The notes below the pieces were generated by a model. The model did no database searches, was not told the DNA's origin, and saw only the letters and a list, made by a program, of their open reading frames with translations. From positions 1 through 64,000 of the forward strand of contig CAMDZB010000003.1 of NCBI GenBank assembly GCA_945910645.1: a stretch of DNA of 64,000 bases, written 5' to 3'. This DNA comes from an uncultured Spirochaetaceae bacterium. GTDB taxonomy: Bacteria; Spirochaetota; Spirochaetia; Sphaerochaetales; Sphaerochaetaceae. Positions 35,830 through 44,506 of the stretch are shown here, in pieces (position 1 is the first letter of the stretch; the number at the start of each line of letters is the position of its first letter). The translations under genes were made by a program, and so were the position numbers.

Positions 35830-37360
35830 ACTCTACAAAACGTCTCTCCCTTGTGAGTGTAACTTTAATCTTTCCAGGATACTTGAGCTCAGCCTTGATT
35901 CTGTCTGTAATGCGCTTTGCCAAGTCGTGTGCCTCTTCGTCTGTGACCTTTTCAGGGCTCACTATAACCCTGAGTTCACGGCCTGCCTGGATGGCAAATG
36001 CCTTTTCAACTCCGTCTATGCTGAGTGCGATGTTTTCAAGGTTCTCAAGGCGGTTGATGTAGTTCTCTTCACTGTCGTTACGTGCACCGGTTCTTGAAGC
36101 TGAAATTTTATCTGCAATCTTTACGATTAGCGCTTCAATGGTCTTTGCAGGCACTTCATCGTGGTGTGATGCAATTGCGTTTACAACTTCGTCGCATTCG
36201 CCAAGGTCATGCGCCAACCTAGCTCCATACTCTGCATGCCCTTTCTCGCTCTCATTAGCTGCGCCCTTTCCGATATCGTGAAGAAGTGCTGCCCTCTTTG
36301 CAATCTCTGCGTTTGCTCCGAGTTCTGATGCAATCATACCTGCAAGATATGCGCATTCCTTACTATGAAGCAGTACGTTCTGCGAGTAGCTGTAGCGGAA
36401 GTGTAGACGCCCGAGTGCACGGATGAGCCCTGCACTCATTGAGCTGAAGCCAAGCTCCATTGCAACTTCCTCGCCCTTTTCAAGCTGTATCTTCTTAACT
36501 TCCTTTGTTACCTTGTTTACCACATCCTCGATTCTTGCAGGGTGGATTCGTCCATCGCTTACGAGAGTCTCTAGCGTGCGTTTTGCAATTTCACGGCGTA
36601 CAGGATCAAAACAGCTTACTACCACTGCATCAGGCGTATCATCGATCACGATGTCTGCGCCAGTTAGCGTTTCTATTGAGCGGATGTTTCTACCCTCACG
36701 GCCTATGATGCGCCCCTTCATCTCATCGGATGGAAGAGATACAGTTGATACTGCTCTGATTCCCGATGCTGTCTCTGACGCTAAGCGCTGCATGCTCTCA
36801 AGGATGATGTCGCGCGCTTTACGATCAGCCTCGAGTGTGGCTTCATACTCAATCTTCTTGACGTAGGTGTAAGCGTCTTTTTTAGCCTCGTCTTCGATTA
36901 GAGCGATGAGTTCTTCCTTCGCCTGCTCCTTTGTGCAGCCTGCAACGCGCTCCTTCTCTCTGTCTAACTCTACTTTTTGCGAATCAACTTCTGATAGTTT
37001 AACGTTTAGCGAATTCTCTTTGTCGCTTAGGGTTTGCTTATATATTTCAAGATCGGCGTTTTTCTTTTCTAAGTTTTCTTCTTTAGCCTGAAGGCGCTTC
37101 TCGATATTTTGTAATTCTAGACGAGAACTTCTTACCTCTCTATCTAGTTCGAGACGTTCCTTCTGTATCTCTTCACGACCAGAAATAATAATTTCGTTCT
37201 TCTTTATTTCTGCGTCACGAACAGCTTCTTTACTTATTCTAACAGCCTTCTGCTCTGCACTTGTAAGCTTCATTTTGCCATATGTGTAGCGCAAAAGATA
37301 TCCAATCAAACTTCCTATAAGCAAACAAACGAGTCCTGCTATCCATACAATGGCGTCCAT
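35819..37360 (-). CDS. rny: Ribonuclease Y
   Basis: A 513-residue membrane-anchored endoribonuclease that initiates mRNA decay. It has an N-terminal membrane segment (VWIAGLVCLLIGSLIGYLL), a long coiled coil (about 30-200), a KH domain (MKGRIIGREGRNIRSIETLTGADIVID), then an HD domain with LLHDIGKG and ASHHDEVPA. Length and order match the family. GGAGGT lies before the ATG. It precedes ymdB with an overlap. With leaderless starts common in this window, RNase Y and tRNA processing may shape many 5' ends. Confidence 0.96.
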   Translation of the reverse strand: MDAIVWIAGLVCLLIGSLIGYLLRYTYGKMKLTSAEQKAVRISKEAVRDAEIKKNEIIISGREEIQKERLELDREVRSSRLELQNIEKRLQAKEENLEKKNADLEIYKQTLSDKENSLNVKLSEVDSQKVELDREKERVAGCTKEQAKEELIALIEDEAKKDAYTYVKKIEYEATLEADRKARDIILESMQRLASETASGIRAVSTVSLPSDEMKGRIIGREGRNIRSIETLTGADIVIDDTPDAVVVSCFDPVRREIAKRTLETLVSDGRIHPARIEDVVNKVTKEVKKIQLEKGEEVAMELGFSSMSAGLIRALGRLHFRYSYSQNVLLHSKECAYLAGMIASELGANAEIAKRAALLHDIGKGAANESEKGHAEYGARLAHDLGECDEVVNAIASHHDEVPAKTIEALIVKIADKISASRTGARNDSEENYINRLENLENIALSIDGVEKAFAIQAGRELRVIVSPEKVTDEEAHDLAKRITDRIKAELKYPGKIKVTLTRERRFVEYAG

Positions 37361-37436
37361 ATTGACCTCCGTTTGTTCGTTTTTATTTTATGTAAGTATA
37401 CTGTAATTTTTGCTATAAATCAATGTAATTTTTATA

Positions 37437-37997
37437 CTAAGATGTCGACTTTTTGTTTTTAATCTCCGATGCTGTAAAGGCGATCAGCATCCCAATTACT
37501 CCAACAACTACAGCGCTATCTGAAATGTTAAATGTCGGCCAGTATTCCATGCCTAAAAATCCGTAGAGCTTTACGGATATAAAGTCCACAACGCCATCAG
37601 GGCGGATAAACCTGTCGATTAGCGTTCCACATCCGCCTCCAAGGATGAGCGAGAGGAAGTACACTTCAGGTCTATTGAACTTGAACTTTTCACGTCCCCC
37701 AACAACAGCATACGCCACAACTATCATCAAAAGAATCGGCACGATGAATATAATAAGGGCGCGCAAAAAGCCATTCAACTCTGACCCTACAGAGAAGCCT
37801 GCACCTAGGTTCCTCACGTGGATGAATGTGAGAAAGTCGCCTAGCACTTTTACGCTGTTTTTAGAGTTCGGATACGTCCAAATTGGTATGTTTTTGATCA
37901 CTAGAAGCTTTGTAATCTGATCTACAATTATAACTGCTATGCTCAAAATTAGAGGCTTATAATCGATACGGTTAATCTTTAAATCCTTCGCTTTCAT
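37437..37997 (-). CDS. lspA: Lipoprotein signal peptidase
   Basis: A 186-residue inner-membrane aspartic protease that cleaves prolipoproteins after lipidation. It has four membrane segments and the LspA motifs: VDQITK, FLTFIHVRNLGAGFS, GGGCGTLIDRFIRPDGVVDFI (catalytic Asp), and FNISDSAVVVG (second catalytic Asp). I take the ATG at 37997 with AGGA 7 bases upstream; a frame from 38075 would add 26 charged residues and overlap the NIF3-like gene. It processes the many lipoproteins of this window. Confidence 0.93.
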   Translation of the reverse strand: MKAKDLKINRIDYKPLILSIAVIIVDQITKLLVIKNIPIWTYPNSKNSVKVLGDFLTFIHVRNLGAGFSVGSELNGFLRALIIFIVPILLMIVVAYAVVGGREKFKFNRPEVYFLSLILGGGCGTLIDRFIRPDGVVDFISVKLYGFLGMEYWPTFNISDSAVVVGVIGMLIAFTASEIKNKKSTS

Positions 37998-38052
37998 CTT
38001 ATTGTCCTGTTGTTTTCGTTGTTCCTCTATTTTTTTTTCATCTATCCTTGTA

Positions 38053-38820
38053 TTACATTCCTGTTGGTATATCAAGAAATGTACAGGTAAGATCCTTTCC
38101 TTGAAGGAACTTCATTATGCTCTTAACTCCATACGTCTCTGTAAGGTAATGTCCGCCTGAGATCATGCTCATAGCGCGCTCCTTACATATATGATAGAGT
38201 ATGTGCTGATGTTCACCTGTGATGTAAACATCGGCATTTTCATCCATCGCAGCATCAAGATCCTCCTCTTCTGCCGCCCCACCTGAGATGATACCAACTC
38301 TGTTGATGCCTGAGGTTTTTCCAAACGGCAGTACGAGTAGGTCATTGTCCTTATTAAATCCAAGTGATGCTACAATATCATCTATAGACATTTGTTTAGG
38401 TGTGTCCCCCACAACGCCGATTAGGGAACCTCTGAACTCACCGAACATCTTTCTATTCCTAAGTCCAAGCGCATTTGCAAGCTCTGCATTATTACCATAC
38501 AAAGGATGGGCATCAAGTGGCAAGTGGGCAGCGTAAAGCGCAATGTCGTTCTTAATGAGCGTCTGAATCCTATTAAAATGCGTCCCCTTGATAGCAAGCG
38601 GATGCCCCCAGAAGAGTCCGTGGTGTACAAAAAGCATATCAGCTCCCCACTCCTTTGCCTTAGTGATGCTCTCCAATGATGCGTCTACGGCCACTGCTAC
38701 CCTGTTGATGCAGCTCTTACAGGTGTCAACTTGAACGCCGTTAAGCGAAATGTCTGATTTCTTAAAGTCCTCGAGCAATAGCGTTTTATCTAAAAGTTCA
38801 TAAAGCTCTTGTTTTTTCAT
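38053..38820 (-). CDS. NIF3-like dinuclear metal protein
   Basis: A 255-residue NIF3/YqfO-type protein. Metal-binding motifs are VHHGLFWG near residue 65, the acidic/His set around ITGEHQHILYH, and GGHYLTETYGVK near the end. The family is annotated as GTP cyclohydrolase I type 2, but its physiological role is unsettled. It overlaps the uvrD stop by 4 bases (ATGA) and precedes lspA, inside the long minus-strand operon that starts with the mS38-like gene. Confidence 0.9.
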   Translation of the reverse strand: MKKQELYELLDKTLLLEDFKKSDISLNGVQVDTCKSCINRVAVAVDASLESITKAKEWGADMLFVHHGLFWGHPLAIKGTHFNRIQTLIKNDIALYAAHLPLDAHPLYGNNAELANALGLRNRKMFGEFRGSLIGVVGDTPKQMSIDDIVASLGFNKDNDLLVLPFGKTSGINRVGIISGGAAEEEDLDAAMDENADVYITGEHQHILYHICKERAMSMISGGHYLTETYGVKSIMKFLQGKDLTCTFLDIPTGM

Positions 38821-41186
38821 ATCTTTACCACCTTATCTGTAGTTACTGGGAATACGGATTCCCGTCCTGAGTCGAATCTGATGTCCATAAGATACCTTTC
38901 TTTTAATGGGCGGATGTTGATTACAACACCCTCACCTACGTCGTCTTTTCTAACTCTGTCGCCCTTCTTGAACGGCAGTGTTTTGAGAACCTCCTCGGAC
39001 ACTTCCTTTTTTATGAGGATTGGCGCCTTTTTAAAGCCGTTATTCTCAAGTTCCGATGCCCTTTTAAGGCGCGAGAGTACATCGCTCTTATCTTCCCTAT
39101 GACTGGCGTTTGATTTGAACGACGACTTGAGGTAGGACGGAATGAGGTCGCTGTCGTTCATTCTTGAGCGGGATGAATTATTCGAGTAACCCTTGTAGCT
39201 GTTCGAGTAGCCGTTTGAGTAGCTGTTCGAGTAACCTCTGTAGCCTGAGTCATCGTATGATGAGTACCTTGAGAAGGTGCGCTCATCGTGAAGGTCGTAA
39301 TACTCCCTATCCATGTCTTTTATGAATACAGACGGGGTTGTAGGCTCAGGGTGACCGAACTTGAAGCGTAGAGCGGAGCTTGTGATGTAAAGGGTATGGC
39401 GCGCCCTTGTGATCGCAACGTACATGAGTCGTCTCTCCTCCTCAACGTCATCTGACATCCCCGATGGAAAGAGCCCTTGCTCAACGCCTGTGATGAACAC
39501 TCTGTCGTATTCAAGCCCTTTAACGCCATGGATTGATGAGAGCGCCACTCCCTCTGTTGCCTTTGTGTCCTGCTGGGATACAAGCGCCATCTGTTCAAGA
39601 AGGTCTATAACGCCCTTTTCACCACTTGAATAGTATCCCATCTGCTCAACAAGGTTATCAAGAGCCATTTTATGTGAATCGTTTACGTTGTTCTCCTTCT
39701 CATCTTCAAGCGTATAAAAGGCGTAGAGTTTTGAATCTGTAAGGAGCTTGTGAATAGCCTCGATGTTGTTGCCCTTCTTTAATATCTCATGTGATTCCTT
39801 AAGCGCTCTGACAAGATCATCCCTTTCGGCACTCGCCTTTGCTGAGAGCTTTTGGAACGATAATGCTTCAAGGACATTGCCGTTAAACGACTTTTCTGCA
39901 CTCTCAAGAATGCTTTGAAGGGTCTTTTCGCCAATGCCTCGTGATGGGCGCTCCATAACGCGTAGAAATGCAACGCTGTCCTTTGGATTGATCATGAAGG
40001 ACATGAGAGCAACAGCATCCTTAATATCACGTCTTTCGTAGAACGAGTTACCCCTGATCACGTAGTATGGGATGTTGTTCTCTATGAAGATCTTTTCAAA
40101 TTCCACGCTCTGTGAGTTCGTGCGGTAAAGTACGGCTGTTGATGAAAAATCCCTGTCTTTTAGTATGGTTTTTGCAACAAATGCGGCCTCTCGTCGTCCA
40201 TCGTCAAAGTAGTATACGCCTGGGCGCCCTCCCTTATCGTTTCCTGTCCAGAGGCGCTTTTCGTGTCGCGATTTGTTCTTTGAAATCACAGATGAGGCAA
40301 GTCCGATTATGTTTCCCGATGAGCGGTAGTTTTCCTCAAGTTTTACAACCTTGGAGCCCTTAAAGTACTCTTGGAATCGAAGGATGTGTTCAACCTCAGA
40401 GCCCCTGAAGCCGTAGATGCTCTGATCATCATCCCCTACAACGCAGATTATATTGTTATCGCCAATTAGGCACTTGAGAAGCGCAAACTGTGATGCATTC
40501 GTGTCCTGATATTCATCGACGAATATGTGTGTAAATCGTCTTTGTATATCCTTCCTCACAGCTACGTTTGTTGAAAGTAGCGCTGTTGGTAACAAGATAA
40601 GCTCAGGAAGGTCTACGTTACCGCTCTCCCTTAGTGCCGCATCGTATGTCTTGAAGTACTCGTGGACATCCGTATGCGAGTCGAAGTAATTCATGTAGGT
40701 TTTGACGTTGTAGCCTCGCTCTTTTGCAGCAAAGATGTTCTCTACAATCGGCTTTAAGTCTTTGATCTTCTCATCGGGGTACTTTGTGTGAAGAAGGCTC
40801 TTTGCATCCTCAGCGTCGTATATTACAAAGTTTGGATTGATATGAGCCTCATTTGACCATTCGCGTAGGATCATTGCGCCAAAGGAATGGAACGTCTTGA
40901 TCACCACTTTCTTTGCTCTCTCCTCACCGATGTATCTCTTGAGGCGTTCACGCATCTCTTCTGCAGCCTTATTTGTAAAAGTCACCGCAAGGATGTTGTA
41001 TGGCCTGATGCCTAGCACTTCTATGTCGTATACGATCTTTGAAATAATAGTTCGCGTCTTTCCGCTTCCTGCACCTGCAAGGATCAATAGCGGTGCATCG
41101 TTGATCAATACGGCTTCGCGCTGTTTGTCGTTAAGCGAGAGTGCATCAAGTATCTCGTCTTTGTTGAGCTTGTTATCTTCCTCCAC
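38817..41186 (-). CDS. uvrD: UvrD/PcrA-type DNA helicase
   Basis: A 789-residue superfamily 1 helicase for nucleotide-excision and mismatch repair. Seen: Q-motif LNDKQREAV, Walker A LAGAGSGKT, VDEYQDTN, GDDDQSIYGFRG, LEENYRS, SSIHGVKGLEYDRVFI, and VAITRARHTLYI. After the motor core a linker (about residues 650-680) is a low-complexity Gly-Tyr-Ser-Asn repeat (GYSNSYSNGYSNSYKGYSNN). A C-terminal segment with FKKGDRVRKDDVGEGVVINI follows, the Tudor-like region that contacts RNA polymerase in PcrA/UvrD. It overlaps rlmB by 14 bases. Confidence 0.95.
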   Translation of the reverse strand: MEEDNKLNKDEILDALSLNDKQREAVLINDAPLLILAGAGSGKTRTIISKIVYDIEVLGIRPYNILAVTFTNKAAEEMRERLKRYIGEERAKKVVIKTFHSFGAMILREWSNEAHINPNFVIYDAEDAKSLLHTKYPDEKIKDLKPIVENIFAAKERGYNVKTYMNYFDSHTDVHEYFKTYDAALRESGNVDLPELILLPTALLSTNVAVRKDIQRRFTHIFVDEYQDTNASQFALLKCLIGDNNIICVVGDDDQSIYGFRGSEVEHILRFQEYFKGSKVVKLEENYRSSGNIIGLASSVISKNKSRHEKRLWTGNDKGGRPGVYYFDDGRREAAFVAKTILKDRDFSSTAVLYRTNSQSVEFEKIFIENNIPYYVIRGNSFYERRDIKDAVALMSFMINPKDSVAFLRVMERPSRGIGEKTLQSILESAEKSFNGNVLEALSFQKLSAKASAERDDLVRALKESHEILKKGNNIEAIHKLLTDSKLYAFYTLEDEKENNVNDSHKMALDNLVEQMGYYSSGEKGVIDLLEQMALVSQQDTKATEGVALSSIHGVKGLEYDRVFITGVEQGLFPSGMSDDVEEERRLMYVAITRARHTLYITSSALRFKFGHPEPTTPSVFIKDMDREYYDLHDERTFSRYSSYDDSGYRGYSNSYSNGYSNSYKGYSNNSSRSRMNDSDLIPSYLKSSFKSNASHREDKSDVLSRLKRASELENNGFKKAPILIKKEVSEEVLKTLPFKKGDRVRKDDVGEGVVINIRPLKERYLMDIRFDSGRESVFPVTTDKVVKI

Positions 41187-41916
41187 GCTGCACCTTTGCC
41201 GAATAGAGCATAATTCCTGTAGCTACAGAGACATTTAGCGAGTCGATGTGTCCATTTGTTGGAATTGTAACGATAAAATCCGAGTTTTCCTTCACAAGCT
41301 TATGAAGCCCCTCGCCTTCTCTTCCCATTACGATTGCTGTTCGTTTTTCAAAGCGTACTGTGTTGAGGCTTTCGCCCTCTATGTCAGCCGCGTACACCCA
41401 GAAGCCGTGCTTTTTAAGTAGGGCGATAGCTGTGTTGATATTCTCGCCTTCTGCAACCTTAACATAGGATGCGGCTCCTGATGAGATACGCATTACAGTC
41501 TCGTTCACTGACGCAGTGCGTGATGGAGGGAGCACAACGATTGATGTTTCAAACTGATCTGCACTCCTAAGTATTGCGCCTAAATTGTGTGGATCTGTAA
41601 TTCCATCGAGTAAGAGTACGGTATAAACACCTTCATCATCGTCTTTTATGCTCTCGAGGAACTCACGTAGAGATACGTTCTTGTTCTGGCGTGCACCAAA
41701 TGATGAACTTACCACGCTGAGCACAGCACCCCTATGGTCTGTACTCATTTCATCAAGTGCCTCTCTCATCACCTTCTTTACTATGATTCCTGGTGTACTC
41801 TTTGCCTTTCTGATTAAATCTTCGCTGTTTTTTGCATTCTGAACTACAAAAAGAACTGAACCCTTTGGTGCGTTTTCCAACGCCTCCTCAATTGCGTGTG
41901 TACCTGTTATATACAT
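41173..41916 (-). CDS. rlmB: SpoU-family 23S rRNA 2'-O-methyltransferase
   Basis: A 247-residue TrmH/SpoU methyltransferase. It has an N-terminal substrate-binding domain (MYITGTHAIEEALENAPKG) and a C-terminal knotted domain with motif 1 LLDGITDPHNLGAILRSADQF, motif 2 AIVMGREGEGLHKLV, and motif 3 IPTNGHIDSLNVSVATGIMLY. The shape fits RlmB (Gm2251 of 23S rRNA in E. coli); exact target inferred from family. Weak AAAGGG precedes the ATG. It overlaps uvrD. Confidence 0.9.
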   Translation of the reverse strand: MYITGTHAIEEALENAPKGSVLFVVQNAKNSEDLIRKAKSTPGIIVKKVMREALDEMSTDHRGAVLSVVSSSFGARQNKNVSLREFLESIKDDDEGVYTVLLLDGITDPHNLGAILRSADQFETSIVVLPPSRTASVNETVMRISSGAASYVKVAEGENINTAIALLKKHGFWVYAADIEGESLNTVRFEKRTAIVMGREGEGLHKLVKENSDFIVTIPTNGHIDSLNVSVATGIMLYSAKVQRGGR

Positions 41917-41959
41917 CCCTTTAACTTTTCCTTATTCTGATCATTACTTATTCTGATAG

Positions 41960-42595
41960 TTACTTTGACGGTTTGTTTTTCGAAAAATATGATATTGGAA
42001 GCGCGTAAACAATTCCAGCACCATCCCCCTTCATACATTCCATATTCTCAATTCCATCAACTACTTTTTTTTCAACTTGAGATGAGACGATTATCAACAG
42101 TATTTCCTTCTCCTTCACAAGCTTATGTCCAAAGAAAACCTCATCCTCTTCTCTTGCTGTTCCCTTACCCTGAAGGATAGTGCCACCCTCAGCTCCAAGG
42201 CTTCTTGCCTTCTCCATTATTTCAAGGGCAAATCCTTTGTTGCATATCACCTGGACAAACGAAAGATCATCCATCAAAATTTCCTCCTTATTTAGCACCT
42301 CAGACACAGCCTCCCTATCAAGAGGCACAAGCGCACTCTGAAAGTACACCTTCTTTTTTATCTCTTCCTCATGTTCCATATACTCTTCTAGCATCTTCTT
42401 ATCGACAAGATTGATTAAAACAGCTCTTTCAGGGCCCTCAAATCCTACAAGGCGCCAGAGCATGCTTGTGGCCGCTCCGTTTCCGAATGTGAACGTGCCG
42501 CCTGAAAAGCCCAGCTTCTTATACTCATCCATTAGGGTATTTGAGCGTTTCTTTTCGAGAAAAGAGTATAACATTGCAACGTAATTTTTACCCAT
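41960..42595 (-). CDS. PII-like regulator paired with the DUF1538 transporter
   Basis: A 211-residue cytosolic protein built of two PII-like halves. The second half is the clearer: VQVICNKGFALEIMEKARSLGAEGGTILQGKGT...LVKEKEILLIIVSSQVEKKVVDGIE, with the I-x-x-AR-x-x-GA-x-GGT turn of PII proteins. The first half repeats the pattern less well (LMDEYKKLGFSGGTFTFGNGAATS). The uridylylated Tyr of classical GlnB is not evident. Its start lies inside the end of the DUF1538 gene (8-base overlap), so the two are translationally coupled and it probably gates that transporter in response to a nucleotide or ion signal. Confidence 0.8.
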   Translation of the reverse strand: MGKNYVAMLYSFLEKKRSNTLMDEYKKLGFSGGTFTFGNGAATSMLWRLVGFEGPERAVLINLVDKKMLEEYMEHEEEIKKKVYFQSALVPLDREAVSEVLNKEEILMDDLSFVQVICNKGFALEIMEKARSLGAEGGTILQGKGTAREEDEVFFGHKLVKEKEILLIIVSSQVEKKVVDGIENMECMKGDGAGIVYALPISYFSKNKPSK

Positions 42596-44042
42596 TGCTT
42601 TTTTCCTTTGCCACTCTGCCTTTTACCTTATATGAATATATTATACCCAATACTTCGCAAATGAGGATAGGAAAAGTTACCACCCCTCCTACCACGCCAA
42701 AGCCTGAAAGCGATGTTGCGTTTGGTGAGAGATCTGCAATCGTTAACACAAACGGAAGTAGTACAACGCCAGACATCACACCAGCACCTGCCGATCCTGC
42801 ATCAAATGCGATCCCTACAAAGAGCTTATCTGTGAAGAACATCAGAATCAGTATGAGGGCGTACATTGCAAGGAAGAACCAGCGCGTTGAGAACTGAACA
42901 TACATTTTAGTTATAAATACGCCCATGGTTAGTGCAAGTCCGAGCCCTATCGCAAGCACGATTAGAATGTGCGAAATTCTACCGTTAAGCTCCTTCTCTA
43001 TCCCCTTTGCAAGCACAGTAACCGAGGGCTCAAGGAACGCAGAGAGGAAGCCGAATATTACCCCAACTGCCACTGTTAGAACAGGACCTTTATTGTAAAG
43101 GCTTTTCGCAACGCTCTCCACAAACGGTACGAATACAACCGTTGCTGATGAAAATATGAGCGCCACCCCCACTAACACAAAGAGGAAACCGAACATCCTT
43201 GAGCGAAGCATATAGCCCCTATGCGATAGCATACAAACCTCTGTGATGATGTATAGAATCATGAACGGCAATATGGCTTTAAGCACGCTGAACATACTAC
43301 TGAGGTACTCACGGGCAATCGAAGCTGACGTTACAGACGGCGCACTTACTGATGATGAAAGCGGTGTGAATACAAGATAGATTGACACTGCAAGTAGCAC
43401 ACCTATGCTTGCAATTCCTGAAAAGCCAAACTTATCCTCAGTCTTGACTCCCTCAAGCTGATCTGAAAAGCTTGATCCTAATACGGTAATGAGCGGAACT
43501 GTGATTAGCCCCGTTGCTGCTGCAGAGCTATCGAGCGCTACTCCAAGCGACGCTTCTGATAAAAATGCGCTGATGATAAAGAACAAGACATACATCAACA
43601 GTATTGTAAAGCGCATAGGGAGTTTTAAAAACAGCCTCACCACGCCAGAGAGCAAAAACAGTGAACACGAAAGCGACACTATTATGAGCAAAACCGTCTC
43701 TGATGATGAGCTTACCGTCTCTACAAACTGACGGGCAAACACCCTAACGCTTGGCTCTGAAAATGTTATTACAAATCCAAGTACAAAGACGTACAGAAAC
43801 AAAAATGCCTTTGAATGCTTTGTGATGAGATTTTCCGTCAACGATGGAAGTGGATCCTCAAGACCTGCTTTTAGGCCTGGAAAGAATATAGTCATCCCTA
43901 TGACCATGATTATTGTTGCGAGCGTCAGAGTGAGGCACTCTCTAAAATTGGTCTCTCCGAAAATGACGTTTAGTAATAGAAGTACAATATAAAAAGGAAC
44001 TACAGAAAAGATCGCATTTTTAAAATGTTTGAACAGTTCCAT
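42588..44042 (-). CDS. DUF1538-family membrane transporter
   Basis: A 484-residue polytopic protein with about 12 membrane segments in two homologous halves. Each half has an EPSV motif (ITFSEPSVRVFA and SAFLEPSVTVLA), a short helix, then a D-x-S-A/G-x-A-x-x-G motif (VALDSSAAATGLITVPL and IAFDAGSAGAGVMSGVVLLP). The duplication with conserved polar residues inside membrane segments implies an ion transporter; I recall DUF1538 pairs reported as Na+/H+ antiporters. The ATG at 44042 has AGAGGG 4 bases upstream; the frame from 44060 is less likely. It is coupled to the PII-like gene. Confidence 0.82.
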   Translation of the reverse strand: MELFKHFKNAIFSVVPFYIVLLLLNVIFGETNFRECLTLTLATIIMVIGMTIFFPGLKAGLEDPLPSLTENLITKHSKAFLFLYVFVLGFVITFSEPSVRVFARQFVETVSSSSETVLLIIVSLSCSLFLLSGVVRLFLKLPMRFTILLMYVLFFIISAFLSEASLGVALDSSAAATGLITVPLITVLGSSFSDQLEGVKTEDKFGFSGIASIGVLLAVSIYLVFTPLSSSVSAPSVTSASIAREYLSSMFSVLKAILPFMILYIITEVCMLSHRGYMLRSRMFGFLFVLVGVALIFSSATVVFVPFVESVAKSLYNKGPVLTVAVGVIFGFLSAFLEPSVTVLAKGIEKELNGRISHILIVLAIGLGLALTMGVFITKMYVQFSTRWFFLAMYALILILMFFTDKLFVGIAFDAGSAGAGVMSGVVLLPFVLTIADLSPNATSLSGFGVVGGVVTFPILICEVLGIIYSYKVKGRVAKEKSNG

Positions 44043-44053
44043 AGTCCCTCTCT

Positions 44054-44085
44054 TTATCATTTAATCCACTGTCTGTGGATGATAA
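44054..44085. repeat. Hairpin between the mS38-like gene and the DUF1538 gene
   Basis: ATCCAC (44064-44069) pairs with GTGGAT (44075-44080) over a 5-base loop, and outer TTATCA/TGATAA arms (44054-44059, 44080-44085) extend it with a bulge. No T-run follows on the minus strand, so it may be a processing or attenuation element within the operon. Confidence 0.35.
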
Positions 44086-44090
44086 TTTTA

Positions 44091-44180
44091 TTACTTATGT
44101 TTATGTCTGTTTAAGCGTAGCTTCTTCTTTCGCTTATGAGTAGCAATCTTGTGCTTCTTTCGTTTTCTACCGCAGGGCAC
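44091..44180 (-). CDS. mS38-like (AURKAIP1/COX24 domain) ribosomal small basic protein
   Basis: A 29-residue protein too short for routine ORF calling. It reads MPCGRKRKKHKIATHKRKKK then LRLNRHKHK. The pattern GRKRKKHK-x-x-THKRKK-x-LR-x-NRHK is that of the AURKAIP1/COX24 family, whose mitochondrial member mS38 sits on the small ribosomal subunit; bacterial versions are known in Bacteroidota and spirochaetes. The start is GTG with a strong AAAGGAGG 9 bases upstream, and the stop is TAA. It is the first gene of the operon leading into DUF1538, PII-like, rlmB and uvrD. Confidence 0.88.
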   Translation of the reverse strand: MPCGRKRKKHKIATHKRKKKLRLNRHKHK

Positions 44181-44341
44181 TTTAGCAATCCTCCTTTAGA
44201 TAAATCTAGTTGTGATTTAAGTAGTTTAAAGTCGCTTATAATTATCGCAAAACACCGAATTTATTTCAATACCTACACGCTTATAAAATTTGACTTTAGA
44301 AATATTTTGCACTCTAATTAAGTGAAAAGGGAGTGTAAATC

Positions 44342-44464
44342 ATGCTTAGCGCTGCAGTTATAACAATATCGGATAAAGGATCAAGGGGTGAGTTGACCAT
44401 ATCGAACTTTCTTTGCCATAAATATTTCTCTCCAAAACAATCAGTCACTCTTCCACAGTCCTGA
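44342..44464 (+). pseudogene. mogA: 5' fragment of mogA/moaB, cut by the type III R-M island
   Basis: An ATG with AAGGGAG upstream starts a frame reading MLSAAVITISDKGSRGE, the conserved N-terminus of MogA/MoaB molybdopterin adenylyltransferases (AAVITVSDxGSxGxRxD). After residue 17 (about position 44392) homology stops, and the frame continues into unrelated residues to a TGA at 44462-44464. The rest of the gene (about 150 codons) is not found on the far side of the R-M genes. The intact regulatory start argues for recent loss by insertion or replacement. Upstream 44181-44341 is the divergent promoter region shared with the mS38-like gene. Confidence 0.75.
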
Positions 44465-44506
44465 AAGACTGTTCCAGACAAAATGACCGAAAAAGAGAAT
44501 TCCCTA

